From positions 47,117,470 through 47,181,469 of the forward strand of contig NC_089851.1 of the NCBI RefSeq assembly GCF_036373705.1: DNA of 64,000 bases, given 5' to 3'. Below, piece after piece: positions 22,107 to 32,238 of the stretch (positions are counted from its first letter, which is position 1; each line of letters starts with the position of its first letter). The translations under genes were made by a program, and so were the position numbers. The notes beneath the pieces were generated by a model, which had not been told where the DNA came from, ran no database searches, and saw nothing but the letters and a program-made list of their open reading frames with translations. The DNA is from Amia ocellicauda (taxonomy: Eukaryota; Chordata; Actinopteri; Amiiformes; Amiidae).

Positions 22107-22524
22107 TTTAGTGCTTCTCCTTTCCATTGTCCAGTCAAACCAGTCTTTCCACATTCTTTCCTACCAGGTGCACCTGTTCTGTCCTCCTCTCCTATCATTG
22201 GTCAATCTTTCATTCACCTCGTTCAAACCCTCTCTCCTTCACAGTACTTAAACCCCTCTGTTTCATAGATTCATCGTGAAGTCTTGCTTTCTTTCTAGAA
22301 TCAATTCTGAGCCTTGTTTCGTGTTTGCGTCTCTGTGTTTTTTTTTTGACCTCTTGCTATCTTCTCTCGTTTACCCCTTCTGGATCTCCCCACTAGCCTG
22401 TTCGCCTGATCGATCTACCTTGGACTGTCTCTGTTTCTCTCTCTCGTTTTGCCCTTATTGGATTATCTGCTTCAACTTCTAGCCTGCACTTGGATCCCTT
22501 CCTTTGGTCCTTGTGGACGTGACA
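22043..22524 (+). repeat. 3' LTR of the gypsy element
   Basis: Begins TGTCACGGTCTCC directly after the polypurine tract and ends GGACGTGACA. Confidence 0.95.
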
Positions 22525-22617
22525 CATACAACCTAACAGCATGTAAACGCCGGCATAAATTTAAAAGTAATAATAATATTCTAAACACATTTTTGCTAAG
22601 TAAAAATTTTGTTTTAC

Positions 22618-22725
22618 ATCTTCAGTCCTTCTAAGTTTTGTGCTTGGGGCCCAAGTATCATCATCAGCAGAGTGGTCATCAGCGGAGTGGCCGTTAGGGG
22701 AGCTCTTCTTGGTCGGTGTTTCCAT
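22618..22725 (-). CDS. Putative first coding exon of an unidentified gene
   Basis: The ATG at 22725 opens a 36-codon exon-like segment: METPTKKSSPNGHSADDHSA, further acidic residues, WAPSTKLRRTED, then GTAAAAC as a possible donor in phase 0. The product start is hydrophilic and acidic with a basic cluster, like a disordered N-terminus. I do not recognise it. It faces away from a second exon start at 23265 on the other strand, with 540 bp between. The 3' LTR of the gypsy element lies 94 bp downstream, so the gypsy would be within its first intron. Confidence 0.35.
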
Positions 22726-22984
22726 GGCTAGCAGTGATCCTTCCAGGTGTTAGCTGAGAGCTGGCCGAGCCAACCTGATGACGTTTTCAATGTCTGCATG
22801 CACTTGTTTTATACCGTAAGTGGGGTGGGGTGGAGAGTTCTTTTGAGGAGTCAGGGCATAGGTGGAGTTGGAGGCATGTATATTTTTTTCTCAAACCGTT
22901 GGGTTGGGGGAGAAAAACATTTTTGGCGGTTGCTCGGAATGTGTTATGGAATACAAGTTGTGAAATAGGTGGGTTTTAAAATAG

Positions 22985-23135
22985 GTAACACTGTGGAGTA
23001 GCGGTTAGGGCTCATAACCAGAAGGTGGTGAGTTCAAACCCTACGTGTAGCAATGCTGTTGTATGCTCAAGCAAGGGGCTTTACTTAGATGGCTCCAGTA
23101 GGGTACAAATGTAAGTTGCCCTTGCTAAGTGATGA
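22985..23135 (+). mobile_element. tRNA-derived SINE-like repeat
   Basis: GTGGAGTAGCGGTTAGGGCT resembles a Pol III A box and GAGTTCAAACCCT a B box. A body with CAAGGGGCTTTACTTAGATGG and an end like AAGTTGCCC-TGCTAAGTGATG follow, as in fish SINEs with LINE-like tails. It is compared by pattern only. Confidence 0.6.
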
Positions 23136-23264
23136 TATGTAAAACACACACACATTCTGGCCTAATAAATAAGCATCACCATTTGTCCTATTTACACGTC
23201 AGACACAGCAGCAGCTATACCATGCCACATTTTCAACAATATATTAACCACCAACGTGTTCATC

Positions 23265-23328
23265 ATGTCAACTGACTGGGACCTCTTCGACGAGATAGAA
23301 CTACTGGAACTAATATCATGTATTGATG
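23265..23328 (+). CDS. Putative first coding exon (MSTDWDLFDEIELLEL) of an unidentified gene
   Basis: The ATG at 23265 opens MSTDWDLFDEIELLELISCI, then Asp and one base before GTAAGT, a consensus donor. The next exon-like block (23402-23439) has an AG acceptor and joins in phase. The peptide is acidic and Leu-rich, likely an amphipathic helix. This resembles the starts of some DNA-transposon accessory or transposase proteins, but I cannot name the family. Confidence 0.45.
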
Positions 23329-23401
23329 GTAAGTATAGTTCTGAAACAGGGGTATTGGGGCTGGGTATGTATATTAATATAGTCTGGTTCCTTTAACCTA
23401 G

Positions 23402-23439
23402 AGGGTAGTATTCGAAATGAAGAATATCGAAAGCAGTTG
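23402..23439 (+). CDS. Putative second exon of the same gene
   Basis: It follows AACCTAG and ends before GTAAGT. The single base left from exon 1 completes a Glu codon and the frame reads EGSIRNEEYRKQL. A solo LTR (23476-24018) begins 36 bp beyond the donor, so the next exon, if any, lies after 24018. Confidence 0.42.
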
Positions 23440-23475
23440 GTAAGTTTCTTAGGAACTCAAAAATCAAATTTACAC

Positions 23476-24018
23476 TGTTACGGTACAAAGCTTCAGTTGA
23501 AGTTCGGATTCCCCAGTGAATCAGGCACCCCAGTTAGCGCTTCCAGTAACAGATGAGGCTTTTCAACAGGAGACAGGCCCGGGAAGTAAAGTCACTGACA
23601 CAATGTCTGTTCGTTTATCTTCAGTTTATTGAAAGTTTCACACAGCCTTTTATACATCTACAAGCAATATTTCAAAGGAGGTTCGGGGCCGTCCCGAACT
23701 TGGATAATTTCTTTTTGACATATGTCCCGGGGCAGTTCCGAGACACGCGAAACAATAATTCATTAGGTATTCTTTATAATTAGGGAAACACTATTTCATC
23801 CAGACATGGTACCAAGAACACAGCACACACTATACTGATAAGAACGTGATATATATATTTTCGGTTCGTTACCTAAGGAATGTCCACGGCAGTAGAAATT
23901 ATCTCTATCTGCCACACAGATAAGTCTAAGCAGAGAAATTCTAATAAGAACAAAGAAACCCTCATAGGAGCAAGTTTTAACTAGTAACTTACTGGAAGGT
24001 TTCTTATATTTTCTAACA
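23476..24018 (-). mobile_element. Solo LTR with 5-bp target duplication
   Basis: Read on the minus strand it starts TGTTAG and ends CGTAACA. It contains a TATAAAAG box and AATAAA in the block shared with the LTR at 3359-3785. The 5-mer TACAC occurs exactly at both sides (23471-23475 and 24019-24023). Confidence 0.82.
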
Positions 24019-24023
24019 TACAC

Positions 24024-25159
24024 AAAATAGTTTCTTATTATTTTACATTATGAAATATTACCTCTTGGTATGTTGTTGGGACTGAGTATATTTAGTGTTG
24101 CAGTAACCATGTATACTGCAGATTTGGGTCACTGCACCGATGTGACAGTTTAGGCTCCTGTCCCTTTTATTCACTGGAGAAGAGGACCTTAGATAAACCA
24201 CACAAGCAGTCTGGTAGAAACATGTATTCTGGAAAAATAAAAATATATACAGGGTGCAGGGCAACATTCCTCATTCGGCAAAAAACGCAATGGGTACTAA
24301 CTTAGTACCGCACTATCTAGTATGCAACTTAGTACACAGCTCCTTACTAACTCTGCAAGTTTGTTGACTATTAAGTCCATTACACAGACACTTTAATTAT
24401 TTATTTTGAACCAATCTTTCAATGCCAATTTTCCTGTTTTACTATCCAATTTGGAATATCCAACTGTACCCTGGTCAGTCTGGTTCACAGCTGCAACCCC
24501 CTGCACCAATCCAGGAGGGATGAAGACATGCTACATGTGTCCTCGTGTAAAGACATGTACAGTCAGCCATCCAATTTTCTCACACCACAAGCACTGACAG
24601 GGAAATCCATTGCACTGATTGGAGCATAGTACTGGTCTCTCTGACTTCAGCCACAGGTTTGCAGGTGCCTGGTCAATCAGAGGGGGGGGTGCTGAAGCAT
24701 GGTGAGCTGAGGAATCTAATGTTGACTCCTCCCTCCCAACTCTGGGCAGCATTCATTAAATTATATGGCTGCTGTAGACACTGTTTTAACGTTGCATGGT
24801 GGACCAAATTCCCTATCAGAACCAGTTATGTTTAATACAACACCTGTATTGACATACATTTCAATAATTTCAAATATCAAAACTTGGCAAAGTAGGTGGG
24901 AGTTCTGTAAGAGACAACGTCCAACAAGTGATGGAATGGTAATATTTTCCTTTTTTTTTAATAGATTGTGGTATAGCTTTTGCTTACTTTCCAGAAAGTA
25001 TATGTGGGGTTAAAAAAGGTATATTGTATACTAAACCAAACTTTGCAGGCCATATACTTAATTTTATACAGATAAGTTCACTTTATTTTTCCAATAATAA
25101 CAGCTTTATTTTGTGGTTATTATTTTTTATACATGTTTATCTTTTTGTGACATTTACAG
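24024..25159. other. No gene recognised
   Basis: A GC-richer block (24440-24740) contains short open frames without family resemblance. No splice-paired exon was found. Confidence 0.3.
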
Positions 25160-25704
25160 ACTCATGACAAATGAGATTATGGCTGGAATGAATCTGAAAG
25201 GGAAAGGTGGGAAAAAAACATTTGTGAAATCAGACATTTGAAAAATTGTTACAGGTAACCATCAGATCCAATATATTTAAAATTACATTAATTAAATCAA
25301 TCTCACATTAATTAAGCATTTGAGCCTGGGGGCTTAATCATGTGGTTAAATTAACATAAGAAGAAATGCACCACAGACTTATGATCACTCCTGAAGGCTC
25401 AAATGCTATTAGAATATGGATACATTACAGATAAAATATATTTATATATTTTGTATAGTATGTTTTGTGATTGTATTAAGGATTTGTCAAATTAATATAA
25501 TTTGAATACTAACAATCACCATGATTTTTCAACCTTTCCTTCAAAATGTAAGTTTAGATAAAAGTTTTTTGTATCTAAATATGTATATATTTTTAGTTTT
25601 AATTTTCTGTACTTACAGAAAGTGTGATGAAAACACAGAAGACCACAGAGGCAGAAATATATCAAGCACTGGAAAGGATCCTCAAGTATGCTCCTGATAG
25701 ATGA
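25160..25704 (+). pseudogene. Two DUF4806-like exons with stop codons
   Basis: Exon 25160-25254 follows TTTACAG and ends before GTAACC. It reads LMTNEIMAGMNLKGKGGKKT, FVKSDI, an in-frame TGA (25238-25240) and KIVT. Exon 25619-25704 follows TTACAG, joins in phase, and reads SVMKTQKTTEAEIYQALERI then LKYAPDR and TGA. The pattern LMTNE-x-N-KG-GKK-F followed by a TEAEIYxALxRxLKxAPDR helix is typical of DUF4806, a small domain of unknown function found in fish and insect multi-copy, transposon-linked genes. Stops at likely CGA positions mark decay. It may belong to the gene beginning at 23265, with the solo LTR in between. Confidence 0.5.
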
Positions 25705-25851
25705 GGTGGAGGTGGCAGGCAGAAAAAGATGCCAAACTTAGTGTTTAGATGCTAATGGCAAGGTAAAAAATATTTATATCTGTCCTAATATTTATTTTTC
25801 ATGTATTTATTTTTTACCAGAAAGTAATGTCAGCATGTCAGTAACCTAGCT

Positions 25852-26158
25852 GAGTCTTGGTCCTGGAGGACCCCTTACCTTGCTGGTTTGTGTTCCAACT
25901 GAGTTCAGTTATTTAATTGAACACTTTAATTGGAGTAATAATTTACATGCATTTGACTTTTTAAATTAGTATCTTATAAAAAGTTTCAATTCAAATTTCT
26001 AATACCATATTATGCTTAACTTGAAAAACACCTTTTTAAAATTATTTAAAGGCTCAGATTAGGCAAATTATTAGTTCAAAACAGTAATTGAGAGCTCAGT
26101 TGGAACAAGAAACAGAATGGTTAGGGGGTCCTCCAGGACCAGGGTTGAGAACTACTGG
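25852..26158. mobile_element. hAT-like MITE with 7-bp flanking repeat
   Basis: The ends are imperfect inverted repeats around the block GGTCCTGGAGGACC, with GTTCCAACTGAG and its inverted counterpart further in. CCTAGCT flanks both sides (25845-25851 and 26159-26165). A related left end lies at 43685. Confidence 0.65.
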
Positions 26159-26390
26159 CCTAGCTAAATGCAGCTTATGTAGCTATCCCAGTTTTTTTGG
26201 CTGTGTTTTTACGGTGTGATTTTATTCTTGTTAATTTTCCTTTTAATGCAAAATTGTATTCAATAAAGTATGACTTTCTACAATATAGTCTCACATTATT
26301 TCAATTATAGTAATGTCTAAATTGGGGTATTAATAGCATTGTAGCATAGACTTGCAACATTGATATGATTGATATAATAATGTTATACAG

Positions 26391-26740
26391 AATCTGACAT
26401 CAGATTTTGGTCATGTAATTGTTGTATATGAAAGTTAATGTCGTTGTTATGATGTCAGAATCTGACATCATTCCAACTTTCATATACAACCATTATATGA
26501 CCAAAATCTGACATCGGTTTCAGACGTCTATACAACGTTACACATAAGTCAGCATCTGACGTCAGATTTTGGTCATATAATGGTTGTATGTGAAAGTTGG
26601 AATGACGTAAGATTCTGACGTCATTACAACGACATTATTCCAACGTCAATCCAACTTTCATATACCATTACATGACCAAAATCTGACGTTGGTTTCTGAC
26701 GTCTATGCAACATTATTCCAACTAACTGTGCCTGCTGGGC
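26391..26740. repeat. Array of alternating inverted repeats, about 55-bp units
   Basis: The motif TCAGATTTTGGTCAT with a following TTGTATATGAAAGTT and ATGACGT-like end appears four or more times in alternating orientation, joined by TGACGTCA palindromes. The block can fold into nested hairpins. It is probably a foldback MITE that has grown by internal duplication. Confidence 0.75.
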
Positions 26741-26756
26741 TACTAGAGACAGTTCT

Positions 26757-26900
26757 ATGTCTATAGAGAAATCCTATTCTCCTGAACCAGACTTTTATAT
26801 TTCGATGGAGGGGGTGGCCGCATCGCCCGAAACGCCACAAAGAGACCAGCCTGCTAAGAGGCACAGGCTGTTTGGAAAATTACCATGGCTGTCTCTGTAA
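26757..26900 (+). CDS. Small unidentified open frame (47 codons)
   Basis: ATG at 26757: MSIEKSYSPEPDFYISMEGV, then a Pro/Gln stretch, AKRHRLFGKLPWLSL and TAA. A basic RHRL cluster follows an acidic start. GTAAAG overlaps the stop and could instead be a donor. It starts 16 bp after the inverted-repeat array. No homologue is recognised; it could be a first exon of a transposon gene, or chance. Confidence 0.25.
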   Translation: MSIEKSYSPEPDFYISMEGVAASPETPQRDQPAKRHRLFGKLPWLSL

Positions 26901-27631
26901 AGCGGGTCCTCATGGTTTTATTTATTATATTATTTTGGTTGGCGTTTGTTTATATATAGGCTATAGAAATACATAAATTGTTATCTGTAAAATGTTTAAT
27001 CCTTGTGTGATTCTGATAAAAAAAAAATTATCATTATTATTGTGTTTGCATGTCAAATAACATTATCAGTGGTGTTTAACTGTTTTTGTTTATTTGTTTT
27101 TTGTGATAAGTGTGCTGAATACAAAATGTAATGCGTGATAAACAATGGTGTTTGTATGTATGGATTTATTAACTAAATATAAACATAATTCATGTGTATA
27201 TAATATTTTATTATCAGGTTAACAGGCGTTACGTAAATGAGAATTTCAAATGTCATTAAGCTTAAACACACACACAAGCACTATTCTATCATTCCTCTGT
27301 GTCTATAGCGTTATCCATACACTGTTCTAACATTGTTTATCTCTGATTTAGCAATTATGACAGATCCTAAAATCATGCATTCGGTTACACACCTGGCAAT
27401 TCTCATTTACATGAAGCTTAAACAAATACATAGGTCTCGTTCTACTGTTATAACTTTTCACAAACTGCATTACCATGTTGTCATTACTAATTAAATCTTC
27501 AGAATACAAGCTAAACCTTTACAATGCTGTTGTAAAAAATACACACAGTGGTTTCCACATGTTGTGGATAAAGCATCCTGCAACTGTTTGGAGTTATACA
27601 CTGTTAACACTGCGTTTGTGTTTAAAAAACG

Positions 27632-27672
<41 letters not shown>
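27632..27672. repeat. (ATT)n microsatellite
   Basis: About 13 units, ending where the reverse copy of the long LTR-like repeat begins. Confidence 0.95.
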
Positions 27673-27673
<1 letters not shown>

Positions 27674-27677
<4 letters not shown>

Positions 27678-29057
27678 TATATCAGTCTCATTTACGTTTA
27701 GGTGCCGAGAAAGATCCTATCATTACTTGTTACCACAATTTCCCTTAACTGATTATTATTCAATGATTAAGGATAGGCAGGGCCACTAATAATGTAATGT
27801 CTATTAACTTGTGTCAATTTCAGACTAAACAGTTAAACAGGAATGAGAAGATATTTCTCGGCGTTGACAGATTTTATTTCTAAAATTATCAACAAAACAG
27901 TTTAATGCAACACACATTTATATTTAAGAAAACTAAATGATATTACACATTCTAAAGATATGAATCACAGATTAACATTTCTAATTGATTTCTCAAATGT
28001 CATGAATCACAAACTCCAAACTGTTAAACTTATCTGAACTTCGTCGCAGAGAGGCCTCTCTGGCTTCGGGCTCAGATAACAGCACACGGCACGAGGTCCG
28101 TGTGGTTTGGAAGAAAGGCAGTCCGGTTCAGCTTTTTCCAAGAACTTCCACTCAGTCGATGCACCTGGAAGTTGGGGTTTCGCGAATGTAGAGTCTTTTC
28201 CAAACAGATTTTCCACTGGTTTGAAGGCTCCAAGGTTGTGCACAAAATCTTCTTTGTAAGCAGGGTTTCCACCGTAGTTACTTGAAGACAAAGTCTTTGA
28301 GGAAAGCAGGGCCCTGTTTGTTCCAAGGGTCAAGTTTCTTAAGACTCAAAGAGCTATTTAAATGACTGAACACTTTCGTATACAGTCGACTTAGTCAATT
28401 GTCCAGCTGTAAAACTCCACTGGGAGGTGGGCACAGGCGGGCATGCGCAGTCTGTAAAGTTCTTTATTTAATAAAGTCCTTTAAAAGAATTCTTCGTACG
28501 GCTCAAATCTCCTTCTCCCAGTTTAACTCTTCTGTTGCCGGCAAAGACTTGGTTGGTTTCTGGTTCCGGTTCGGGCAACAGAGCTACAGGTTGAGCTGTT
28601 GCAGCGAGTTTCTGGTTCAGGTGAGAGAGAGAGAAAAAGAGGTTGTGCGCTGTTCTTTATACGTCTGTCTGATCAATAGGTGATTGGTTCTTGAGTTTTT
28701 GAGATTGGATTTCGGTTTCAGCCACCAGTGTCCTATTGGAGGGGGGTTTGATTTATGACTGATGTCAATCCATGCCATCTTTTGGAAATGCCGGTTGGCC
28801 CGGGTTCGTACCTCTATGTCGGGATTTCGGCTCTCGTCCACTTCAAAGAGTTTTTTTATTACCTACAGGCCCCTTTCTCCAGACATCTCATAGCAGGATT
28901 CCAAACTATTTGGCCTATTCTCGGTGCCATCCTCCCCAAAACTGTCATTTTGATGTAAACCAGTTCCAAGCTGATGAGTTAAGGAAATCTGATAACTTCA
29001 GTGCTTCAGCTCAGAGCTAAAATGCTCTTATCAAAATACACCCAATATAACGCTACA
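27674..29057 (-). mobile_element. Long LTR-like repeat, copy 1, truncated
   Basis: Reverse-oriented copy of the repeat at 47692-49522. Its start TGTAGCGTTATATTGGG is at 29057. The last ~430 bp of the unit are missing; the match ends at the GATATATAT stretch beside the (ATT)n tract. No gene is encoded. Short open frames here mirror those in the other copies and are not coding. Confidence 0.85.
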
Positions 29058-29459
29058 CTGACATCCTTGGACAGCTCTTTGGTCTTGGCCATGGTGGAGA
29101 GTTTGGAATCTGATTGATTGATTGCTTCTGTGGACAGGTGTCTTTTATTCAGGTAACGAGCTGAGATTAGGAGCACTCCCTTTAAGAGAGTGCTCCTAAT
29201 CTCAGCTCGTTACCTGTATAAAAGACACCTGCGAGCCAGAAATCTTGCTGATTGATAGGGGATCAAATACTTATTTCCCTCATTAACATGCAAATCAATT
29301 TATATCTTTTTTGAAATGCATTTTTCTGGATTTTGTTGTTGTTATACTGTCTCTCACTGTTAAAATACACCTACCATTAAAATTATAGACTGATAATTTC
29401 TTTGTCAGTGGGCAAACGTACAAAATCAGCAGGGGATCAAATACTTTTTTCCCTCACTG
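29058..29459 (-). mobile_element. Tc1-like transposon fragment
   Basis: Holds the terminal inverted repeat (ending CACTG at 29459, then TA), the internal hairpin GCTGAGATTAGGAGCAC and the first codons of the transposase (complement of CCATGGCC at about 29090). It is cut at the start of the LTR-like repeat, so most of the gene is missing. Confidence 0.88.
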
Positions 29460-29461
29460 TA

Positions 29462-29930
29462 TATATGCCACTATTTCTGAACCCCTGGTTTGCACCGTTC
29501 AGTGCGGTTACTTCATGCTGGCCGGCTGTGTCCTTGACAAAAAGGCCTGCAGAGTATTGTGTTCAGGGTGCTTTCACTGTAGTTGAGAATGGATTATATT
29601 ATAGCCCTGTATGGATAACAGTTGTTGCTCTGGCTAATAAGTCTGTCGCCGATTGTGATGTTGACCGATCATCCTGGGCCAGATCGGTGCCATCGTGCTT
29701 AGTTATTTTACAAGTAAGATAGATGACAGTGTTGTTCAGATCTAGATAGTCTTCGCCATTTCCAGTGATGTAGAATTCCAGCGGGGCGTTGTCAGAGAGC
29801 GCTGTGAGGGGCGGCACCTCCACATAGAAGCTCTTTTCATTGCTGGTCTGTGTGGGCGCCAGCTGAAAAAGGTCCAGTTCAGATTTGGTGCAAAACTGCA
29901 GTGAACGAAAGCCATGTTTAAAATATATCC
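29462..29930 (-). pseudogene. Maverick major-capsid-like protein, N-terminal piece
   Basis: The minus strand reads LDLFQLAPTQTSNEKSFYVE, VPPLTALSDNAPLEFYITG, NGEDYLDLNNTVIYLTCKI, then DGTDLAQDD. This matches the start of the F54H12.2-like proteins common in animal Mavericks, considered capsid proteins. After about 29600 the frame has a stop and a likely deletion, then reads KDTAGQHEVTALNGANQG, another family block. It is cut by the Tc1 at 29461. The assignment to major rather than minor capsid is inferred. Confidence 0.6.
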
Positions 29931-30006
29931 CCGCAATGTTGTTGCCTGGAGCTCCTCTTCTTACCGGTCCCGTTTCTTTTATGATTGTGTTTCTTCCGTA
30001 CAGCCT

Positions 30007-30378
30007 TCATTTAACAGGTGCCGGGGGTCCTGTGAGCCCCAGTGGTGTCGTTATTTTCCTTTTAATGCCTCTCCTTATATACATTAGGCCCGAGCCCTCC
30101 TGTTTTGGAGCATTTATTCTACTGGCCACTGCACTTGTAACCTGTCCGACCACATCTTTAGCTATGTTTGTGGCCGCCGATCTGACGTGTTGTTTGACAA
30201 TTTCTAATCCGCATCTCAAAAAAGGCATAGCTTTTCTGAATAATGATCTAAATTTTCCAGCTACCCCCACACCGTATTGTACCGGAATCCTGGCGAAACC
30301 GGGGACGCCGTTACCTGCCTGATACTTGTAGTAGTTCCTATACATGTGCGGGTCTCCATAGTTCTTAACAATCACCAT
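30007..30378 (-). pseudogene. Maverick pVI-like small basic protein
   Basis: Starts MVIVKNYGDPHMYRNYYKYQ, then GNGVPGFARIPVQYGVG, a basic/hydrophobic FRSLFRKAMPFLRCGLEIV helix and further amphipathic helices. The Gly-rich N-terminus followed by a PFL-containing helix is typical of a Maverick minor core protein that resembles adenovirus pVI/pX. The open frame is 123 codons. The C-terminal end is uncertain because the frame runs into a Pro-rich stretch. Confidence 0.55.
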
Positions 30379-30530
30379 GATTTAAAAGTGGTTGTATCTA
30401 ACAGGTCGGAAATGCAACTTCACTATCACCTTGCCATATGCGAATGCGACATGTTCGTTCTGATCAGTCTTTATTTCAATGCTGATGGTGTCGAATTGAT
30501 CCATGCTCAGGGGGACATAGTGGGGCTTAT

Positions 30531-30553
30531 CATATATATATATATATATATAT
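30531..30553. repeat. (TA)n microsatellite
   Basis: About 11 TA units between two Maverick genes. Confidence 0.9.
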
Positions 30554-30633
30554 CATATAACTTCCCTTTTCCCCTTTTTTAGGCATACAACGCAGAAGTG
30601 GGGCATATGTGTCACCCACTAGTTTGTGTTCAA

Positions 30634-31104
30634 TTATATCGGTATAAACATACATGTGGTTAAAACCAGCAGTAATAGCCACAGGATGGGGCGATTTTTT
30701 CCCCCCTTCTTGGGAATGAACCCCAAGACGTGTGCTAGTTGGCCCCTGGTAAAAAACAATAAAGTCGAATCCCCGAAAAGCCTCACGCTTCTACTAATAT
30801 AATTGTATTGAAAGTATACCTTGGGTGATGTGGGGACTGCCTTGACAGCATTATTCATGGCTGTTAACAATACATCAATGTTTTTATAGTAGCCTTGTGA
30901 TATTTCATAATACCAGTTTGTATTGGTTGTTTCAGAATGCAATTTGAAGCTCTGTTTCCTGTCAAATGTACTGATGGTCATGGGGTAGTGCATCTCCACC
31001 ATCCCTACCTCCCATTTACCTGATAGATCGATGGATTTGGCTAGATGATCAGTGAAGTTGGAGGCATTACTGGTTAAAGTCAGGTAAAATCCATTTTCAC
31101 TCAT
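30634..31104 (-). pseudogene. Maverick capsid-associated (penton-like) protein, N-terminal
   Basis: ATG at 31104: MSENGFYLTLTSNASNFTDH, then IDLSGKWEVGMVEMHYP, WYYEISQGYYKNIDVLL and HVLGFIP. FYxTLxSNAS with a following LxGxWEVGxxExxYP block is the standard start of a small capsid protein in animal Mavericks, thought to be the penton. After HVLGFIP the frame goes into hydrophobic nonsense, so the C-terminus is lost. Confidence 0.6.
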
Positions 31105-31118
31105 TTTTTTTTAACCTC

Positions 31119-32023
31119 TCACAACCCCTTTAACCTCACAATGTCTTTCACCTCAGAAGCTTTGATCCAACTATTTAATTTAAGTCCCCAACCCAGCCAT
31201 TTGATTAAAACTTGTTTATTCTGGCCACGGCCTCTGAAGTCTAAAATGTTCTGTATACGATAGACTCTATCACCATTTGGGTTTATCTCTTGTAAGTTTT
31301 CTGTGTAAAACTGCCCTTTTATGTCATCACCAGCATAATCTTTTAGTTTGTAAATAGGCCTTAATACAGGCACACATTCTTTGAAAAATAATATTTCATC
31401 TGTGAATGTCTGGTCATACCCCTTTTCAAATGTCCCTTTTATTCTCGACACCCTCACATGATCATCTTCTTTAAACTTAAATTTTGAAGGTTTGCTTTTC
31501 ACAAATGACCCATACACAGTCCTCCACACCCTCAGGGCATTGTCTGGGGTGACATCTACTGGACGTTCCTTGACAGTTCTGTGGAATGTGTGATTGTAAC
31601 TGTGAACCAGATCTGGTAAGACATCCACATACCTAAAAGTGTTCAAGGTTGTAAAGTACTTCCACATTTTTGATTGTATAGTTCTATTGAATCTCTCTAC
31701 CACGCTGGCTTTCACTTGCTTGAGAAGACTTTGAAAACCATGGTTGAGGAATTCTTTCCCCTGATCTGTCTGCAGTTTCTTTGGAACGCGCCCTTGGGTG
31801 AATATTCTTTTAAAGGCTGCGCACACTTGCTGACCCATTTGGTTTTTAACGGTACTGCCCAGGCATATTTGGACAGCACATTTTTACAGGTTAGAATGTT
31901 TTTCATACCGTTATTGAAGTTGGAGAACTGACCCATTTCCACCAGGTCTGCATGCCATTGCCAGTTAATGTCTTGTACCCGTGTCAAGTTCCTCTTAAAC
32001 CGCACCCTCGCCGGTTTGTGCAC
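31119..32023 (-). pseudogene. Maverick integrase with chromodomain
   Basis: The N-terminal part (32023 to about 31840) reads WQWHADLVEMGQF (first Asp) and KYAWAVPLKTK. A frameshift at about 31840 leads to the second part: AAFKRIFTQGRVPKKLQTDQ (second Asp), GKEFLN, a short deletion, then VKASVVERFNRT (Glu). The C-terminus has VYRIQNILDFRGRGQNKQVL and IKWLGWGLKLNSW, a chromodomain. Upstream zinc-binding residues are not visible. The order and motifs match Maverick integrases. Dead because of the frameshift and deletion. Confidence 0.8.
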
Positions 32024-32238
32024 TGTGTATGTATATTGATATGATAACCATCGTGAAACATGTTCTCTTTTTACATGGTCACCATTTGCTCTAGTACTTC
32101 TCAGTAGTGTATCGAGTCCTCCAAAACTACTGGCTTCATTAGGCGTATAATAGATCTATTTTAATCTCTCTTCATGGTTCATTTTCTCATGACTTATTCA
32201 TACACCCTTCAACTTAGTAACTTATACTAATTAATAAC

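Larger units (their letters stand above)
17229..22524 (+). mobile_element. Chromodomain Ty3/gypsy retrotransposon with both LTRs
   Basis: Two LTRs of about 480 bp bracket gag and a pol with protease, reverse transcriptase, RNase H, integrase and a C-terminal chromodomain. A purine-rich tract (GGGGAGGGGGGTAC) lies directly before the 3' LTR. The LTRs begin TGCCACGG/TGTCACGG and end in CACA/GACA, and differ by many substitutions and indels, so the insertion is not recent. Flanking 5-mers (GTGAG at the left, CATAC at the right) do not match, so the target duplication is lost or the copy is a recombinant. Only one stop and one frameshift interrupt the coding part. Confidence 0.95.
29462..32040 (-). 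mobile_element. Maverick/Polinton (adintovirus-like) fragment
   Basis: Four genes in the same direction have the content of Maverick/Polinton elements: a retroviral-type integrase with chromodomain, a small capsid-associated protein, a short basic pVI-like protein, and a capsid-like protein of the kind annotated as F54H12.2-like. The fragment is cut at 29461 by the Tc1 end. No DNA polymerase B, packaging ATPase or terminal repeats are present, so it is an old, broken piece of a large virus-like transposon. Confidence 0.8.

Noticed and set aside
28007..28333. Open frames of 70-110 codons in the LTR-like repeats (also at 33594-33916 and 48176-48762)
   Set aside because: Frames are not kept between the three copies and they lack known motifs; they are chance frames in a repeat.
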